NCBI GenBank assembly: GCA_965261195.1
Contig: OZ253455.1
Coordinates: 3,410,001 to 3,474,000, forward strand
Direction: 5' to 3'
DNA from: Bin87 sp965261195
GTDB lineage: Bacteria; Chloroflexota; Dehalococcoidia; Lucifugimonadales; UBA3495
DNA length: 64,000 nt
Below the pieces are notes generated by a model that worked only from the letters and a program-made list of their open reading frames with translations, did not search any database and had not been told where the DNA came from. The position numbers and the translations under genes are program-made. Positions 1 to 8,360 of this stretch are shown piece after piece. Numbering within the stretch: the first letter of the stretch is position 1; each line of letters begins with the position of its first letter.

Positions 1-996
1 GGTGCAGATTACCGAGCACGCTTACATCGCCCGCATCTGCCCGGGCTGCCGACGCCGCTGTGTACCATCGTCACAACTGGACGGCGTGGCGCTGGGGCGG
101 CAGCGTCTGGGGATCAACGTGATGAGCCTGATTGCTGGGCTTAGGGAAGAGGCCCGGCTGCCCTTCCGCACCATCCAGTGGTATCTGGGCGCCGTGCATG
201 GGCTGCGCCTCAGCACGGGCGCCATCGTGGACGCCACCCGAAAAGTGGCGGGCAAAGGGCAGCGCAAGCTGGCCGATATAGTGGAACGGATCCGAGGCAG
301 TCCGGTGGTTCATGCCGACGAAACGGGTTGGCGGGAGAACGGGCACAACGGCTACGTGTGGACCTTCAGCACTCCGACCCAGCGGTACTTCCTGCGACGG
401 GGGCGGGGCAAGGCGGTGGTGGATGAAGTCCTGGGCGTGGAGTTTGATGGCGTGCTGGTCAGCGACTTCTACGCCGCCTACCACCACTACGACGGTCCCA
501 AACAACGCTGCTGGGCTCACCTGCTGCGGGACATCCACGACCGGCGCACTCTCTACCCTGATGACGCGCCACTGGCACAGTGGGCCGACGCCGTACACCG
601 TCTCTATGTCCAGGCCAAGGCCTTCACGCACCCGTCGCAGCAGCGACGGCGGGCGACCCAGCTGGCCCTGGAACAACGGCTGCTGTCCATCTGCCAGCCG
701 TTCCTCGACGACCCATCGGCAACCCAGGCCAAGCTATGCCGACGCATTGAACGCCACGTCAAAGAGCTCTTCGTCTTCGTGGCTGAACCGGCGGCGCCGC
801 CGGACAACAACGCCGCCGAACGCAGCCTGCGCCCGGTAGTGGTCAGCCGGAAGATCAGTGGCGGCACGCGCTCAAACCAGGGCACTGCAACCAAGATGAC
901 GCTGGCGTCAATCTTCGGCACCTGGCGGGCCCAGGGCTTGAACCCCCTCACCGCCTGCCGACAATTACTCACTTCCCCTCAACCCTGAACAGTTAC
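1..996 (+). mobile_element. IS66-family insertion sequence, right part (left end outside window)
   Basis: The element consists of the IS66 transposase gene followed by a short tail ending in TGAACAGTTAC at 986-996. That sequence is the terminal inverted repeat: reading inward on the opposite strand it gives GTAACTGTTCA and then a GGTTGAGGGGA block. The same end occurs on both sides of the 114-bp element at 33056-33169, which supports placing the boundary at 996. The left end and any accessory IS66 genes (TnpA/TnpB-like) lie outside the window, so completeness and target duplication cannot be judged. Confidence 0.8.
2..988 (+). CDS. IS66 family transposase (5' partial)
   Basis: DDE transposase that cuts and joins the ends of the IS66 element. 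In the visible 328 residues there is a CPGC zinc-binding remnant (about residues 13-16), then the three acidic catalytic positions in typical IS66 context: HADETGW (D106), VSDFYAAY (D155) and NNAAERSLRP (E273). The C-terminal segment around SRKISGGTRS is also typical of the family. IS66 TnpC proteins are usually about 500 residues, so roughly a third is missing at the left edge and the GTG at position 2 is only the first in-frame start, not the real one. The visible frame is intact, so the gene may be functional. Confidence 0.9.
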   Translation: MQITEHAYIARICPGCRRRCVPSSQLDGVALGRQRLGINVMSLIAGLREEARLPFRTIQWYLGAVHGLRLSTGAIVDATRKVAGKGQRKLADIVERIRGSPVVHADETGWRENGHNGYVWTFSTPTQRYFLRRGRGKAVVDEVLGVEFDGVLVSDFYAAYHHYDGPKQRCWAHLLRDIHDRRTLYPDDAPLAQWADAVHRLYVQAKAFTHPSQQRRRATQLALEQRLLSICQPFLDDPSATQAKLCRRIERHVKELFVFVAEPAAPPDNNAAERSLRPVVVSRKISGGTRSNQGTATKMTLASIFGTWRAQGLNPLTACRQLLTSPQP

Positions 997-1089
997 CGTC
1001 GTTGCGCCCCAACCATCATAGCGGTATTATGAATTGCAGATATTTCCCGGCAACGTCACTTCCGGCAACTCCGCCACCTCTGAGCAAAG

Positions 1090-2247
1090 ATGCCTGCTGA
1101 CACCCCCGTTTCCGAAAATCTGCGTACCGCTCTCTACCAAACCCACGTCGACCTGGGCGCCCGTATGGTGCCCTTTGGCGGTTGGGATATGCCCGTGCAG
1201 TACGAGGGCGTAATCGCAGAGGTTGCGGCGGTGCGCAATTCTGCCGGACTGTTTGACGTGTCGCACATGGGGCGTCTCAATATGGGCGGTCCCAACGCCG
1301 CGGGGTTGCTGGACATTCTGCTCACCGGCTCGGCCTCTAGCCTGCGGGTTGGGCGCGCCCGCTACTGCTTCATCTGCAAGGAAACCGGCGGTGTGATCGA
1401 CGACACTATCTTTTACCGCCTGTCTGACGACGAATTTTTGTTGATCCCCAACGCCGGCAACCGTCCCACTGTTTCCCTCTGGTTTGACCGGCAGCTGGCG
1501 CACCACTTTGATGGCCGCGGTGTGCAGATTACCGACCGGACCATGGTTACCGGACTGGTTGCGTTGCAAGGCCCTTCCGCCGTCGGCATCATCGACCGCC
1601 TCTGCGAAGATTTCGTACCCGGCGCTCGCCTGGCACGCAACGTGTCCAGAGCGCCGTCGCCGTCGTTGCTCCGGCCGTTTGCCTGGGGCCGCGGACATAT
1701 CGATGGCCGCCGCGTTTTCATCGGACGTACCGGCTACACCGGAGAGGACGGATTCGAGCTTGCCTTTGGCGTGTCCGACGCCGTTGTAATCTGGAACAAA
1801 CTGACCGGCGCCGGCGCCGTGCCTTGTGGCCTCGGGGCACGCGATGTGCTGCGGCTGGAAGCCGGCCTGCCACTGCACGGCCACGAACTGACCGAGGAAA
1901 TCACTCCCATTGAGGCTGAGCTGGGTCGCTTTGTACGTCGGGATGGCGGTTTCAACGGCACCGACGTTCTGGATCACCAGCGTGTTTACGGCACTCAGCG
2001 CCGACTGGTGGGTTTGACCACGCCCGGCCGTAGCGCCCCCCGCGCTGGCTACGAGGTGCTCGCCGACGGCGCAGTCGTCGGAGAAATCAGCAGCGGCAGC
2101 TACTCGCCTACGTTGGAAAAGTGCATCGCCATGGCCTTTGTGGATCCCGCACACGCCGAACTCGATACCGAACTTGTTGTTGACATCCGCGGGCGTACCA
2201 CGGCAGCTACCGTGGTTGAGTTGCCCTTTTATCAAAGGCCCGCGTAA
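1090..2247 (+). CDS. gcvT: glycine cleavage system T protein (aminomethyltransferase)
   Basis: Transfers the methylene carbon of the aminomethyl group held on lipoyl-GcvH to tetrahydrofolate, releasing ammonia and giving 5,10-methylene-THF. The 385-residue length fits bacterial GcvT. The N-terminal YxxHVDLGARMVPFGGWDMPVQY block and the DVSHMGR motif are family signatures, followed by RTGYTGEDGFEL and the GLGARDVLRLEAGLPLHG folate-domain motif. The ATG at 1090 gives a normal N-terminus. gcvH follows 51 bp downstream on the same strand. The decarboxylase subunits GcvPA/GcvPB are not in the window. glyA, the partner enzyme of one-carbon metabolism, lies about 18 kb away. No glycine riboswitch was recognised in the roughly 90 bp between the IS66 end and the start. 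Confidence 0.95.
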   Translation: MPADTPVSENLRTALYQTHVDLGARMVPFGGWDMPVQYEGVIAEVAAVRNSAGLFDVSHMGRLNMGGPNAAGLLDILLTGSASSLRVGRARYCFICKETGGVIDDTIFYRLSDDEFLLIPNAGNRPTVSLWFDRQLAHHFDGRGVQITDRTMVTGLVALQGPSAVGIIDRLCEDFVPGARLARNVSRAPSPSLLRPFAWGRGHIDGRRVFIGRTGYTGEDGFELAFGVSDAVVIWNKLTGAGAVPCGLGARDVLRLEAGLPLHGHELTEEITPIEAELGRFVRRDGGFNGTDVLDHQRVYGTQRRLVGLTTPGRSAPRAGYEVLADGAVVGEISSGSYSPTLEKCIAMAFVDPAHAELDTELVVDIRGRTTAATVVELPFYQRPA

Positions 2248-2298
2248 CTGCAAAACGGCCCGCGCCAACTCCCAAACTACCCGGAGGCTCTGGACAAC

Positions 2299-2688
2299 GT
2301 GAATCCCGACGACCGCAAATATACTCAGGAGCACGAATGGGTGCTCCTGGACGATGCCACCGCTGGCGTTGCCCTGGTTGGCATCACCCATTACGCCCAG
2401 GACCAGCTGGGCGACGTAGTTTACCTGGAACTTCCCGCCGTTGATTCCCCGGTGGGCCACTTGGCCAAGATGGGTGAGATCGAGTCGGTCAAAGCCGTCT
2501 CGGACCTGTACTCGCCGGTCAGTGGCGCCGTCACCGAGGTTAATGGCCGCCTGGCTCGCGAACCGGAGCTGGTCAACAACGACCCCTTCGGCGCTGGCTG
2601 GATGCTTCGTGTACGCCTGAACGACCCTGCGGAGCTGGAGACCCTGATGGATGCGGCGGCATATAACGCGTACTTGGGCCAACTATAA
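2299..2688 (+). CDS. gcvH: glycine cleavage system H protein (lipoyl carrier)
   Basis: Lipoyl carrier that shuttles the aminomethyl intermediate between GcvP, GcvT and the dihydrolipoyl dehydrogenase. At 129 residues it has the family length. It begins NPDDRKYTQEHEWV and carries the lipoylation motif GEIESVKAVSDLYSPVSG, with the lipoyl lysine at K65. The GTG start at 2299 is supported by GGAGG at 2283-2287. It follows gcvT and is very probably cotranscribed with it. The gene ends at an inverted repeat (2706-2728) shared with the convergent gene at 2761. Confidence 0.95.
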   Translation: MNPDDRKYTQEHEWVLLDDATAGVALVGITHYAQDQLGDVVYLELPAVDSPVGHLAKMGEIESVKAVSDLYSPVSGAVTEVNGRLAREPELVNNDPFGAGWMLRVRLNDPAELETLMDAAAYNAYLGQL

Positions 2689-2703
2689 GCGGGTGGCTAG
2701 AAA

Positions 2704-2741
2704 CTCCCTCTCCCCTGGTGGGAGAGGGTTGGGGTGAGGGG
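2704..2741. repeat. palindromic repeat / bidirectional terminator between convergent genes
   Basis: CCCTCTCCC at 2706-2714 pairs with GGGAGAGGG at 2720-2728 around a 5-nt loop, followed by TTGGGGTGAGGGG. A second copy occurs in reverse orientation at about 18279-18313. Between the converging gcvH and serine hydrolase genes it may act as a terminator, but no T-tract follows and its recurrence marks it as a dispersed repeat. Confidence 0.7.
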
Positions 2742-2760
2742 CATTCCCGGCTCGCGTTGG

Positions 2761-4443
2761 CTAATCAACCCGGTAAAAGTCCCCGCCGCCGGTCCAGCGG
2801 ACGCGCAGCGCTTTCCCGCCGACAATCGGGTCAAACCGTATCAGCTCGGCGGACGGCTCGCCCGTAGCGCCCACCGCAAACCAACCCGAGACGCTGCCAT
2901 CGGCCAACTTGGGGGCTAGCTGTTCCTCGCCCCCGCTGGGCCAAGCGATGTAGAGGCGACCCCGCCGCAGTATCACCCTGAAGTTGGACATATAGGGCGC
3001 GTGGCTACGGTAATGCCCGGCCAACGCTGCCCATTCGCCGGGATGAGGTTCTTCTTCATCCAGCGGCGCGCTCCCCTCACGGACGTACACCGCACAACCG
3101 TGATGCGCCTCTACCATCGCGCCGTCGCCGCCCGACGCTGGCCGAAACCGTAGAGGGAACGGGTCGAAGGCATCGTCGGGCACCACAAAAGTGTTCCCGC
3201 CGAGGTGTTGCAGTCGGTTGACCCCCACCGGCGATGATGCGTCGTCCGTCTTCGTACAAATCACCTGCAACCCACCACCGTCGGCATTGACCGCCAGGCG
3301 TTTCCCGCGGTCCGAATCAACATAGGCGCCGGCATAGCGGTGGGCGTCCTCCACCCGTTGCGGATCAGGGATGTTCGGCGGCTCCGGTATAGTCGCTCCG
3401 TCGCGCGCCGCGGCTGTGACTTGCAGCGCGTAACGGGCGGGAGCGTAGGTATCGATACCAACGCCGTTGCACAGCAGCGTCACCGCCAGCCCATCGGTCA
3501 GGTCGATGAGCATAATTGCCTGGAACCCCACCGTGCTTCCGCCGTGGCCGATGAAGTTGTGGTTATCGGCCAAGTGGGAGATTATGCCGAAGCCGTACCC
3601 GTAATCATGCTCGTAAGCATCACCGCGGGACATACGGATTACTGGAGTGGTCATGCGGTCGAAAGACGACGACGATACTATGGCGCGAATTGGGCTCCGC
3701 CCTCCGTTGAGCCACATTCGGGCGTAGCGCGCCATATCGCCGGCGGTTGCTGCCGGGCTGCCATCGCCAGCGTTGTACTCCATCCAGGTCGCTGGAATCA
3801 GAGTATCCCCGGTTCGATAGGGGCGGTCATCGTGCAGCGGTACGTGGCCGGTGGCCATGCGGTGGCGGGTGGGGTGCGTTACCACGGCATCAGTGGCGTT
3901 CATGCCCAATGGCTGCAACACCCGCCGCGCAATAATGTCTCCGTAAGCGGCGCGTTCCACATCCTCCAGCAGCCAGCCCAGCATCTTGTAGCCGGTGTTG
4001 GAATAATGGAACCGCTCTCCGGGTTCCCAGGCTATTTCGACGTCCCGCAGCGCGTAGGCTTCGTAGCGCGACGCCGGGGTGAAATCGCTGCCCGACGGCA
4101 GGCCCGCCGTGTGGCTCATCACGTGCTTCAAAGCGATTGGCCCGTACCGCGAGGTCGGGGCGAACCAGGGCAGGTGTGTGCTCAGTGGGGCGTTCAGGTC
4201 GAGGCGTCCCGCTTCCACCAGTTGCATCAGGGCCAACGCCGTTATCGATTTGCCGATGCTGCCAATCTGAAACGTTGTGTTGTCGAGCACAGGTCGTCCG
4301 CTGGCGGCATCGCTGTGCCCCAGTCTGGCGGTGTGCCGGGTGACGCTGCGGTCGGTTATCGACAACGCCAGACCCGGAGCCGGTACGGTATCCAACCAAT
4401 GTCGCAGATAGTCGTCTAGTACGGAGAAACCATTTACCGTCAT
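2761..4443 (-). CDS. serine hydrolase, beta-lactamase (class C)/penicillin-binding fold
   Basis: Member of the serine beta-lactamase-like family (Beta-lactamase, PF00144), which includes esterases, D-aminopeptidases and class C beta-lactamases. The catalytic signature is complete: S-I-G-K at residues 62-65 (SxxK), Y-S-N at 147-149 (YxN) and H-G-G at 300-302. The remaining C-terminal third, about 230 residues, is a beta-rich domain of unknown role. No convincing signal peptide is visible, so it is probably cytoplasmic. The start is supported by GGAGGTGATGTA directly upstream; that ribosome-binding segment is itself part of a short direct duplication (4442-4466 region). The substrate is not predictable; a true beta-lactamase is unlikely given the extra domain. 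Confidence 0.85.
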   Translation of the reverse strand: MTVNGFSVLDDYLRHWLDTVPAPGLALSITDRSVTRHTARLGHSDAASGRPVLDNTTFQIGSIGKSITALALMQLVEAGRLDLNAPLSTHLPWFAPTSRYGPIALKHVMSHTAGLPSGSDFTPASRYEAYALRDVEIAWEPGERFHYSNTGYKMLGWLLEDVERAAYGDIIARRVLQPLGMNATDAVVTHPTRHRMATGHVPLHDDRPYRTGDTLIPATWMEYNAGDGSPAATAGDMARYARMWLNGGRSPIRAIVSSSSFDRMTTPVIRMSRGDAYEHDYGYGFGIISHLADNHNFIGHGGSTVGFQAIMLIDLTDGLAVTLLCNGVGIDTYAPARYALQVTAAARDGATIPEPPNIPDPQRVEDAHRYAGAYVDSDRGKRLAVNADGGGLQVICTKTDDASSPVGVNRLQHLGGNTFVVPDDAFDPFPLRFRPASGGDGAMVEAHHGCAVYVREGSAPLDEEEPHPGEWAALAGHYRSHAPYMSNFRVILRRGRLYIAWPSGGEEQLAPKLADGSVSGWFAVGATGEPSAELIRFDPIVGGKALRVRWTGGGDFYRVD

Positions 4444-4466
4444 TACATCACCTCCATTACATCACC

Positions 4467-5147
4467 TCACTGGAGCAAGTGCCGCAGCAAAAACCAAAGC
4501 ATCCGGCCCCGACCTTCCGGTTGGCGCACTCGCGTGGTGACATAAATGTGCCCATGAGTGCCGCCGTCCACGCCGGCGCTGCCCTGTCCCCGCAGTCGGA
4601 GACGCCGGCCGTCCGACACGCCGGAGGGGATGGTGGCGTGCAACTTGAGGTCCCGGTGCAACCGCTGTCCGCCGGTGCACCGCCAGCACTGGCTCCTCGT
4701 GAAAGTTTCCTCCGGCTCCAGGCCGGTGCCCCGGCAGCGCGGGCAAGTCTCCATGCGCCCCACCGAGAACGTTTTGCGGACGCCGCGATTGGCTTCACGC
4801 TGGCTGATAAACACCGCAACTTCGATGTCCTCGCCGCTCTGGGGAATTGGCGCCGAAGGTCGAGGATTGATGACCACGCGATTGCGTCGGTTCGCACGGC
4901 GGTTGGGCGTATGCGTTGTATCTGAGTGGCGACCGGCGGCAACCGAGAAATCGTGCCGGCGTCGCAGCAGCGGGTCTGACAGCGTGTTGTACGCCTCGTT
5001 TATCTCCTGCATCCGGGATTCCGCCTCCGGACCGGAATTCAGGTCAGGATGATAAAGCCGGGCCAGGCGTCGGTAGGCAGCGCGTATTTCCTCTGTAGTC
5101 GCGGTAGCCTGAACGCCGAGAATCTGATAGCAGTCAGGTGTAATCAC
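4467..5147 (-). CDS. DnaJ-like J-domain protein, short form
   Basis: Co-chaperone that would stimulate a DnaK ATPase. The N-terminal J domain (about residues 5-70) contains the HPD motif at residues 33-35. After a basic linker there is a DnaJ C-terminal-like segment with a single reduced zinc-binding pair (CPRCRGTG and CWRCTGGQ) and an IPSGVSDGRRLRLRGQG motif typical of CTD-I. At 226 residues it is much shorter than the 370-380 residues of full DnaJ: two of the four CxxCxGxG repeats and the second C-terminal domain are absent. It starts with GTG at 5147 without a strong ribosome-binding site. No dnaK or grpE is adjacent, so it is probably an accessory J protein rather than the housekeeping DnaJ. 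Confidence 0.8.
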   Translation of the reverse strand: MITPDCYQILGVQATATTEEIRAAYRRLARLYHPDLNSGPEAESRMQEINEAYNTLSDPLLRRRHDFSVAAGRHSDTTHTPNRRANRRNRVVINPRPSAPIPQSGEDIEVAVFISQREANRGVRKTFSVGRMETCPRCRGTGLEPEETFTRSQCWRCTGGQRLHRDLKLHATIPSGVSDGRRLRLRGQGSAGVDGGTHGHIYVTTRVRQPEGRGRMLWFLLRHLLQ

Positions 5148-5308
5148 TGGCGGTGGCTCGAATTACTACATAATCGTCAGGTGGGGCGTGTGTGCCAGTG
5201 AGCATATCATAGCAGCCCGGTGCAACCGCAACCGCCCCGGCTGCGAGTTGGCGCCTCGCTTAAAAGTTGCCGGGAGTCGGGCTCCGTGCTATATTGGAGT
5301 AGTTGGGG

Positions 5309-5385
5309 CGGGGCGTAGCGCAGCCCGGTAGCGCACCTGCATGGGGTGCAGGGGGTCGCCAGTTCGAATCTGGCCGCCCCGACCA
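5309..5385 (+). tRNA. tRNA-Pro (anticodon GGG), CCA encoded
   Basis: A full cloverleaf can be drawn. The acceptor stem is CGGGGCG paired with CGCCCCG. The D arm is GCGC-AGCCCGGTA-GCGC. The anticodon arm is CCTGC-ATGGGGT-GCAGG with anticodon GGG. The T arm is GCCAG-TTCGAAT-CTGGC. A discriminator A and an encoded CCA follow. The C1-G72 first pair is usual for tRNA-Pro. It reads CCC (and CCU by wobble). Confidence 0.95.
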
Positions 5386-5403
5386 TTGATCCGATAGTGC
5401 GAA

Positions 5404-5427
5404 AAGGGACGGCAAACGCCATCCCTT
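5404..5427 (+). terminator. hairpin downstream of tRNA-Pro
   Basis: AAGGGACGGC and GCCATCCCTT form a 10-bp stem with one mismatch around an AAAC loop, 19 nt after the tRNA. It lacks a clear U-tract, so intrinsic termination is plausible but not certain. Confidence 0.5.
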
Positions 5428-5506
5428 CTGCATATCGAGATTAGTTTCACCGGGTCAACCGGGGCAGACTACCAGTTGGCCGGCGCGTTAATCCTGGTCT
5501 GCGGGA

Positions 5507-6268
5507 CTACATCGCAGTGCGCCCGCCATCCACCACGACTTCGCTGCCGGTTACGAACGACGACTCGTCGGAGGCCAGGTAGATGACCGCGTAGGCAATG
5601 TCCTCCGGACGGCCAATGCGACCCAATGGAGTGCGCTGTCGCTGTTGTTCATCGGTGAGACCCGCCCGCCCCCGGCGCGACTCGGTCAACATTGGTGTGT
5701 CGATCGGGCCGGGGTGGACCGAGTTGCAACGGATGCCTTCGTGGGCGTGCTGTATGGCAGTGGACTTGGTGAACAGTCTGACGGCGCCCTTCGTGCTGCT
5801 GTATCCGGCCAGGTTGTAGTCGTTGCCCACCAACCCGGCGGTGGACGAGATGTTGATAATGCTGCCGCCGCCAGCGGACCGCAGGGCCGGCAGGGATGCT
5901 TTGGTGCCCAGAAAGACACCTTTGGCGTTGACATCGAACAGCCGATCCCATTCCGCAACGGTCATTTCCTCGATACTGCGCCCCAGTACGATGCCGGCGT
6001 TGTTCACCAACACGTCGAGCTTGCCGTACCCGGATACGGCGGCATTGACGGCGTTCTCCCAGTCTGCCTCGCTGGTTACGTCCAGATGCACGTAGGTTGC
6101 CCGGCCACCCAGCTCCCTGATTTCGGCCTCCACCCTCTGGCCCTCGTCATCCAGAATATCGCCGAACACGACGCACGCCCCTTCGTCAGCAAACATCCGC
6201 GCTTCCACCGCGCCTTGACCGCGGGCGCCGCCGCTGATCAAAGCAACCTTGCCATCGAGCCTGCCCAT
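5507..6268 (-). CDS. SDR family NAD(P)-dependent oxidoreductase
   Basis: Classical short-chain dehydrogenase of 253 residues with a Rossmann fold. Motifs: the cofactor loop GGARGQG (13-19), D63 contacting the adenine ring, NNAG (89-92), the catalytic Ser at 141/142, and Y156-x-x-x-K160. The C-terminus FVTGSEVVVDGGRTA is typical of this family. The start was moved inside the longest frame to the ATG at 6268 because GGAGG lies 7 nt upstream. It is 42 bp downstream of the LLM oxidoreductase on the same strand, so the two are probably one transcript. The substrate (an alcohol or ketone) is unknown. Confidence 0.9.
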   Translation of the reverse strand: MGRLDGKVALISGGARGQGAVEARMFADEGACVVFGDILDDEGQRVEAEIRELGGRATYVHLDVTSEADWENAVNAAVSGYGKLDVLVNNAGIVLGRSIEEMTVAEWDRLFDVNAKGVFLGTKASLPALRSAGGGSIINISSTAGLVGNDYNLAGYSSTKGAVRLFTKSTAIQHAHEGIRCNSVHPGPIDTPMLTESRRGRAGLTDEQQRQRTPLGRIGRPEDIAYAVIYLASDESSFVTGSEVVVDGGRTAM

Positions 6269-6310
6269 GTTGTTACCTCCAGTGTGTGCGCCAGTCCAAA
6301 CCACTGCCGA

Positions 6311-7219
6311 CTAGCGTTTGACGACGTCCCCGAATTGACGGATGGCGTTGATGTGAGCATCGGGAGTTGTCAGACCGGCGGACATGGTGTTGATGGAGAA
6401 ATGAGACGCTCCCATGCCGCGCCAGGTTTCCGCCCGTGCCTGCCAGAATTCCGGATCGCCGTCGGAGTAGTTGACCCTGGGTTCCATACCGATGGTGTCG
6501 GGGTCGCGGCCGGCGTTGATGGCGGCCTGCCTGACCTTGGCGATAATCGAATCCGCCTGGGGGTCGTCCGGCTGGAATTGCGGGAACCAGCCATCAGCGC
6601 ACCGGCCAACTCTGTTCAGCACCCGATCCACCGGAACGGGGCCGCTCCGCCGACTGCCGGCGCCCATCCAGATCGGTATCGGGCGTTGGACGGGCAGCGG
6701 GTTGATGCCGGCGTTGGTAATGTCATGGTATTTGCCGTGGAAATCGACCACTTCCTCGGTCCACAACCGGCGCAGCAGTTCCATCTGTTCTTCGGCGCGG
6801 CGGCCTCGCGTAGTGAAGTCCTCGCCCAACGCCTCGTACTCAACTGCGTTCCACCCGATGCCCACACCCAGGCGGAGTCGGCCACCGCTCAGCACGTCAA
6901 TCTCGGCGGCCTGTTTCGCCGCCAGCGCCGTTTGACGCTGCCCCAGGATCAGAATGGCCGATACCAGTTCCACTTTGGTAGTCAACGCCGCCATATACCC
7001 GAACAACACGAAAATTTCGTGGAACATACTTTCTTTGGTGTAACCGCCGATCCACGGCTGGTGGTAATCGGTGTCTGCGCCCAGCACGTGGTCATAGGCG
7101 ATAATGTGCGCGAAACCCAGCTCTTCCGCCGCCTGCACGTAGTCGCGCACGGCGATGGGGTCGGAGCCGATCTCAGTTTGCGGAAACACGACGCCAATCT
7201 GCATATCCTGGTTAGGCAT
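6311..7219 (-). CDS. LLM class F420/flavin-dependent oxidoreductase
   Basis: Member of the bacterial luciferase-like monooxygenase superfamily, TIM-barrel enzymes using reduced F420 or FMN. Family features include the N-terminal IGVVFPQTEIGSDP, the AAEELGFAHIIAYDHV segment, the central GGRLRLGVGIGWN motif and the later PIPIWMGAGS. Its roughly 300 residues match the TIGR03619-type F420-dependent subgroup, but cofactor choice is an inference. The ATG at 7219 is preferred because AGAGG lies upstream. It precedes the SDR gene, a pairing that suggests successive oxidation steps on one substrate. Confidence 0.87.
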   Translation of the reverse strand: MPNQDMQIGVVFPQTEIGSDPIAVRDYVQAAEELGFAHIIAYDHVLGADTDYHQPWIGGYTKESMFHEIFVLFGYMAALTTKVELVSAILILGQRQTALAAKQAAEIDVLSGGRLRLGVGIGWNAVEYEALGEDFTTRGRRAEEQMELLRRLWTEEVVDFHGKYHDITNAGINPLPVQRPIPIWMGAGSRRSGPVPVDRVLNRVGRCADGWFPQFQPDDPQADSIIAKVRQAAINAGRDPDTIGMEPRVNYSDGDPEFWQARAETWRGMGASHFSINTMSAGLTTPDAHINAIRQFGDVVKR

Positions 7220-7335
7220 ACCTGAACCTCTCGTCAATCAGGGGATAGTCTGGTGCTGGCTGGATTGTACTCTGCCAGTTGACGGCGGGCAAACACGGCG
7301 ACCGAAGGGCAATCGGGTAGCGGCAGCAATGCCGT

Positions 7336-7530
7336 TCACGGGCTGGCCCACACCAGGTTCCAAAGCAGGAAAAATACGACGACACCGCACCATCCCAGCA
7401 GCATGGCGATGCGGTACATCCGGTTGAACCACTGGTATTCCCAAATCGGCAGCCGGCGGTCGCGGGCCTGAACCGACGGCGCACTATCCTTCGCCCACAA
7501 CCAGCGCCCCATCTGGCGCATCAGCATCAT
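7336..7530 (-). CDS. small single-pass membrane protein at the end of the ABC operon
   Basis: Open frame of 64 residues that starts 15 nt after the stop of the ABC ATPase gene, on the same strand. It has a basic N-terminal half (about residues 1-38) and one hydrophobic helix (about residues 41-60, rich in Leu, Val, Phe and Trp). No family was recognised. Its position makes it a candidate small accessory subunit of the transporter, but the ribosome-binding site is weak and the reading frame could be fortuitous. Confidence 0.45.
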   Translation of the reverse strand: MMLMRQMGRWLWAKDSAPSVQARDRRLPIWEYQWFNRMYRIAMLLGWCGVVVFFLLWNLVWASP

Positions 7531-7545
7531 TTCGGGCCTGGTCGG

Positions 7546-8301
7546 TCAGAGGATTTGCGACAGGAAGTGCTTGACCCGTTCGTGCCGGGGATGGTTGAAA
7601 AATTCGTCTGGCGGCTGGTCTTCCACGATCAGCCCTTCGTCGAACATAACGATGCGGTCGGCCACCTCGCGGGCGAATCCAAGTTCGTGGGTAACCGCCA
7701 GTATGGTCATCTGGGAGGCCGCCAGCTCGTGCATCACTTCGAGCACCTCCTTGATCATCTCCGGGTCCAGCGCCGAAGTGGGTTCGTCGAAGAGCATGAT
7801 GTTGGGTTGCATGGCCAGGGCCCGGGCAATGGCCACCCGCTGCTGTTGACCGCCCGAAAGCTGCGCCGGGTATTTCTCGGCCTGCTCCGGGATGCCCACG
7901 CGCTCCAGCAGTTCCATCGCAATGGCTTCTGCCTCCTGAGCCGGCAGCTTGCGCACCTTGATGGGAGCCAGCGTAATGTTGCCCATTACGGTCAAATGCG
8001 GGAAGAGGTTGAAGGACTGGAAAACCATCCCCACGTCGCGGCGAATGGCATCAATGTTGCGCACGTCATTGGACAGCGCAATCCCGTCCACGAATATCTC
8101 GCCGCGCTGATGCTGTTCCAGCCGGTTCAGAGTGCGAATGAAAGTGGACTTGCCGGAACCAGAGGGCCCAATAATGACAACCACTTCACCGCGCTTGACG
8201 GTGGTGGTAATGCCCCGCAAAGCGTGGAAGTTGCCAAACCACTTATGAACGTCTTGGCAGACAATGATGTCATTGATATGGTTGATTGTTTCTGTAGCCA
8301 T
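7546..8301 (-). CDS. polar amino-acid ABC transporter ATP-binding protein
   Basis: ATPase subunit energising amino-acid uptake, GlnQ/AapP type, 251 residues. The Walker A motif is GPSGSGKST (45-53), the ABC signature LSGGQ is at 148-152, and the Walker B motif LFDEP (170-174) is followed by TSALDPE. The switch histidine lies in LAVTHELGF. The ATG at 8301 is used. It follows the two permease genes and the substrate-binding protein gene, all on the minus strand, giving the order binding protein, permease, permease, ATPase. Confidence 0.95.
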   Translation of the reverse strand: MATETINHINDIIVCQDVHKWFGNFHALRGITTTVKRGEVVVIIGPSGSGKSTFIRTLNRLEQHQRGEIFVDGIALSNDVRNIDAIRRDVGMVFQSFNLFPHLTVMGNITLAPIKVRKLPAQEAEAIAMELLERVGIPEQAEKYPAQLSGGQQQRVAIARALAMQPNIMLFDEPTSALDPEMIKEVLEVMHELAASQMTILAVTHELGFAREVADRIVMFDEGLIVEDQPPDEFFNHPRHERVKHFLSQIL

Positions 8302-8360
8302 CTTTGGTTAATCCTGGGTTCGCGCCGAAATGCTGGGTTGGCGATCTGTCATTGCCGTTG

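Noticed and set aside
997..1089. Glycine riboswitch before gcvT
   Set aside because: The roughly 90-bp gap is too short for the tandem aptamer and shows none of its conserved blocks.
1027..2682. 551-codon open frame on the minus strand across gcvT and gcvH
   Set aside because: It lies opposite two well-conserved genes, contains no recognisable domain and shows the GC-rich mirror-frame composition common here. gcvT/gcvH on the plus strand explain the region.
5645..7225. 526-codon plus-strand open frame opposite the SDR and LLM genes
   Set aside because: No domain, no ribosome-binding site, and it spans two confirmed minus-strand genes and their gap.
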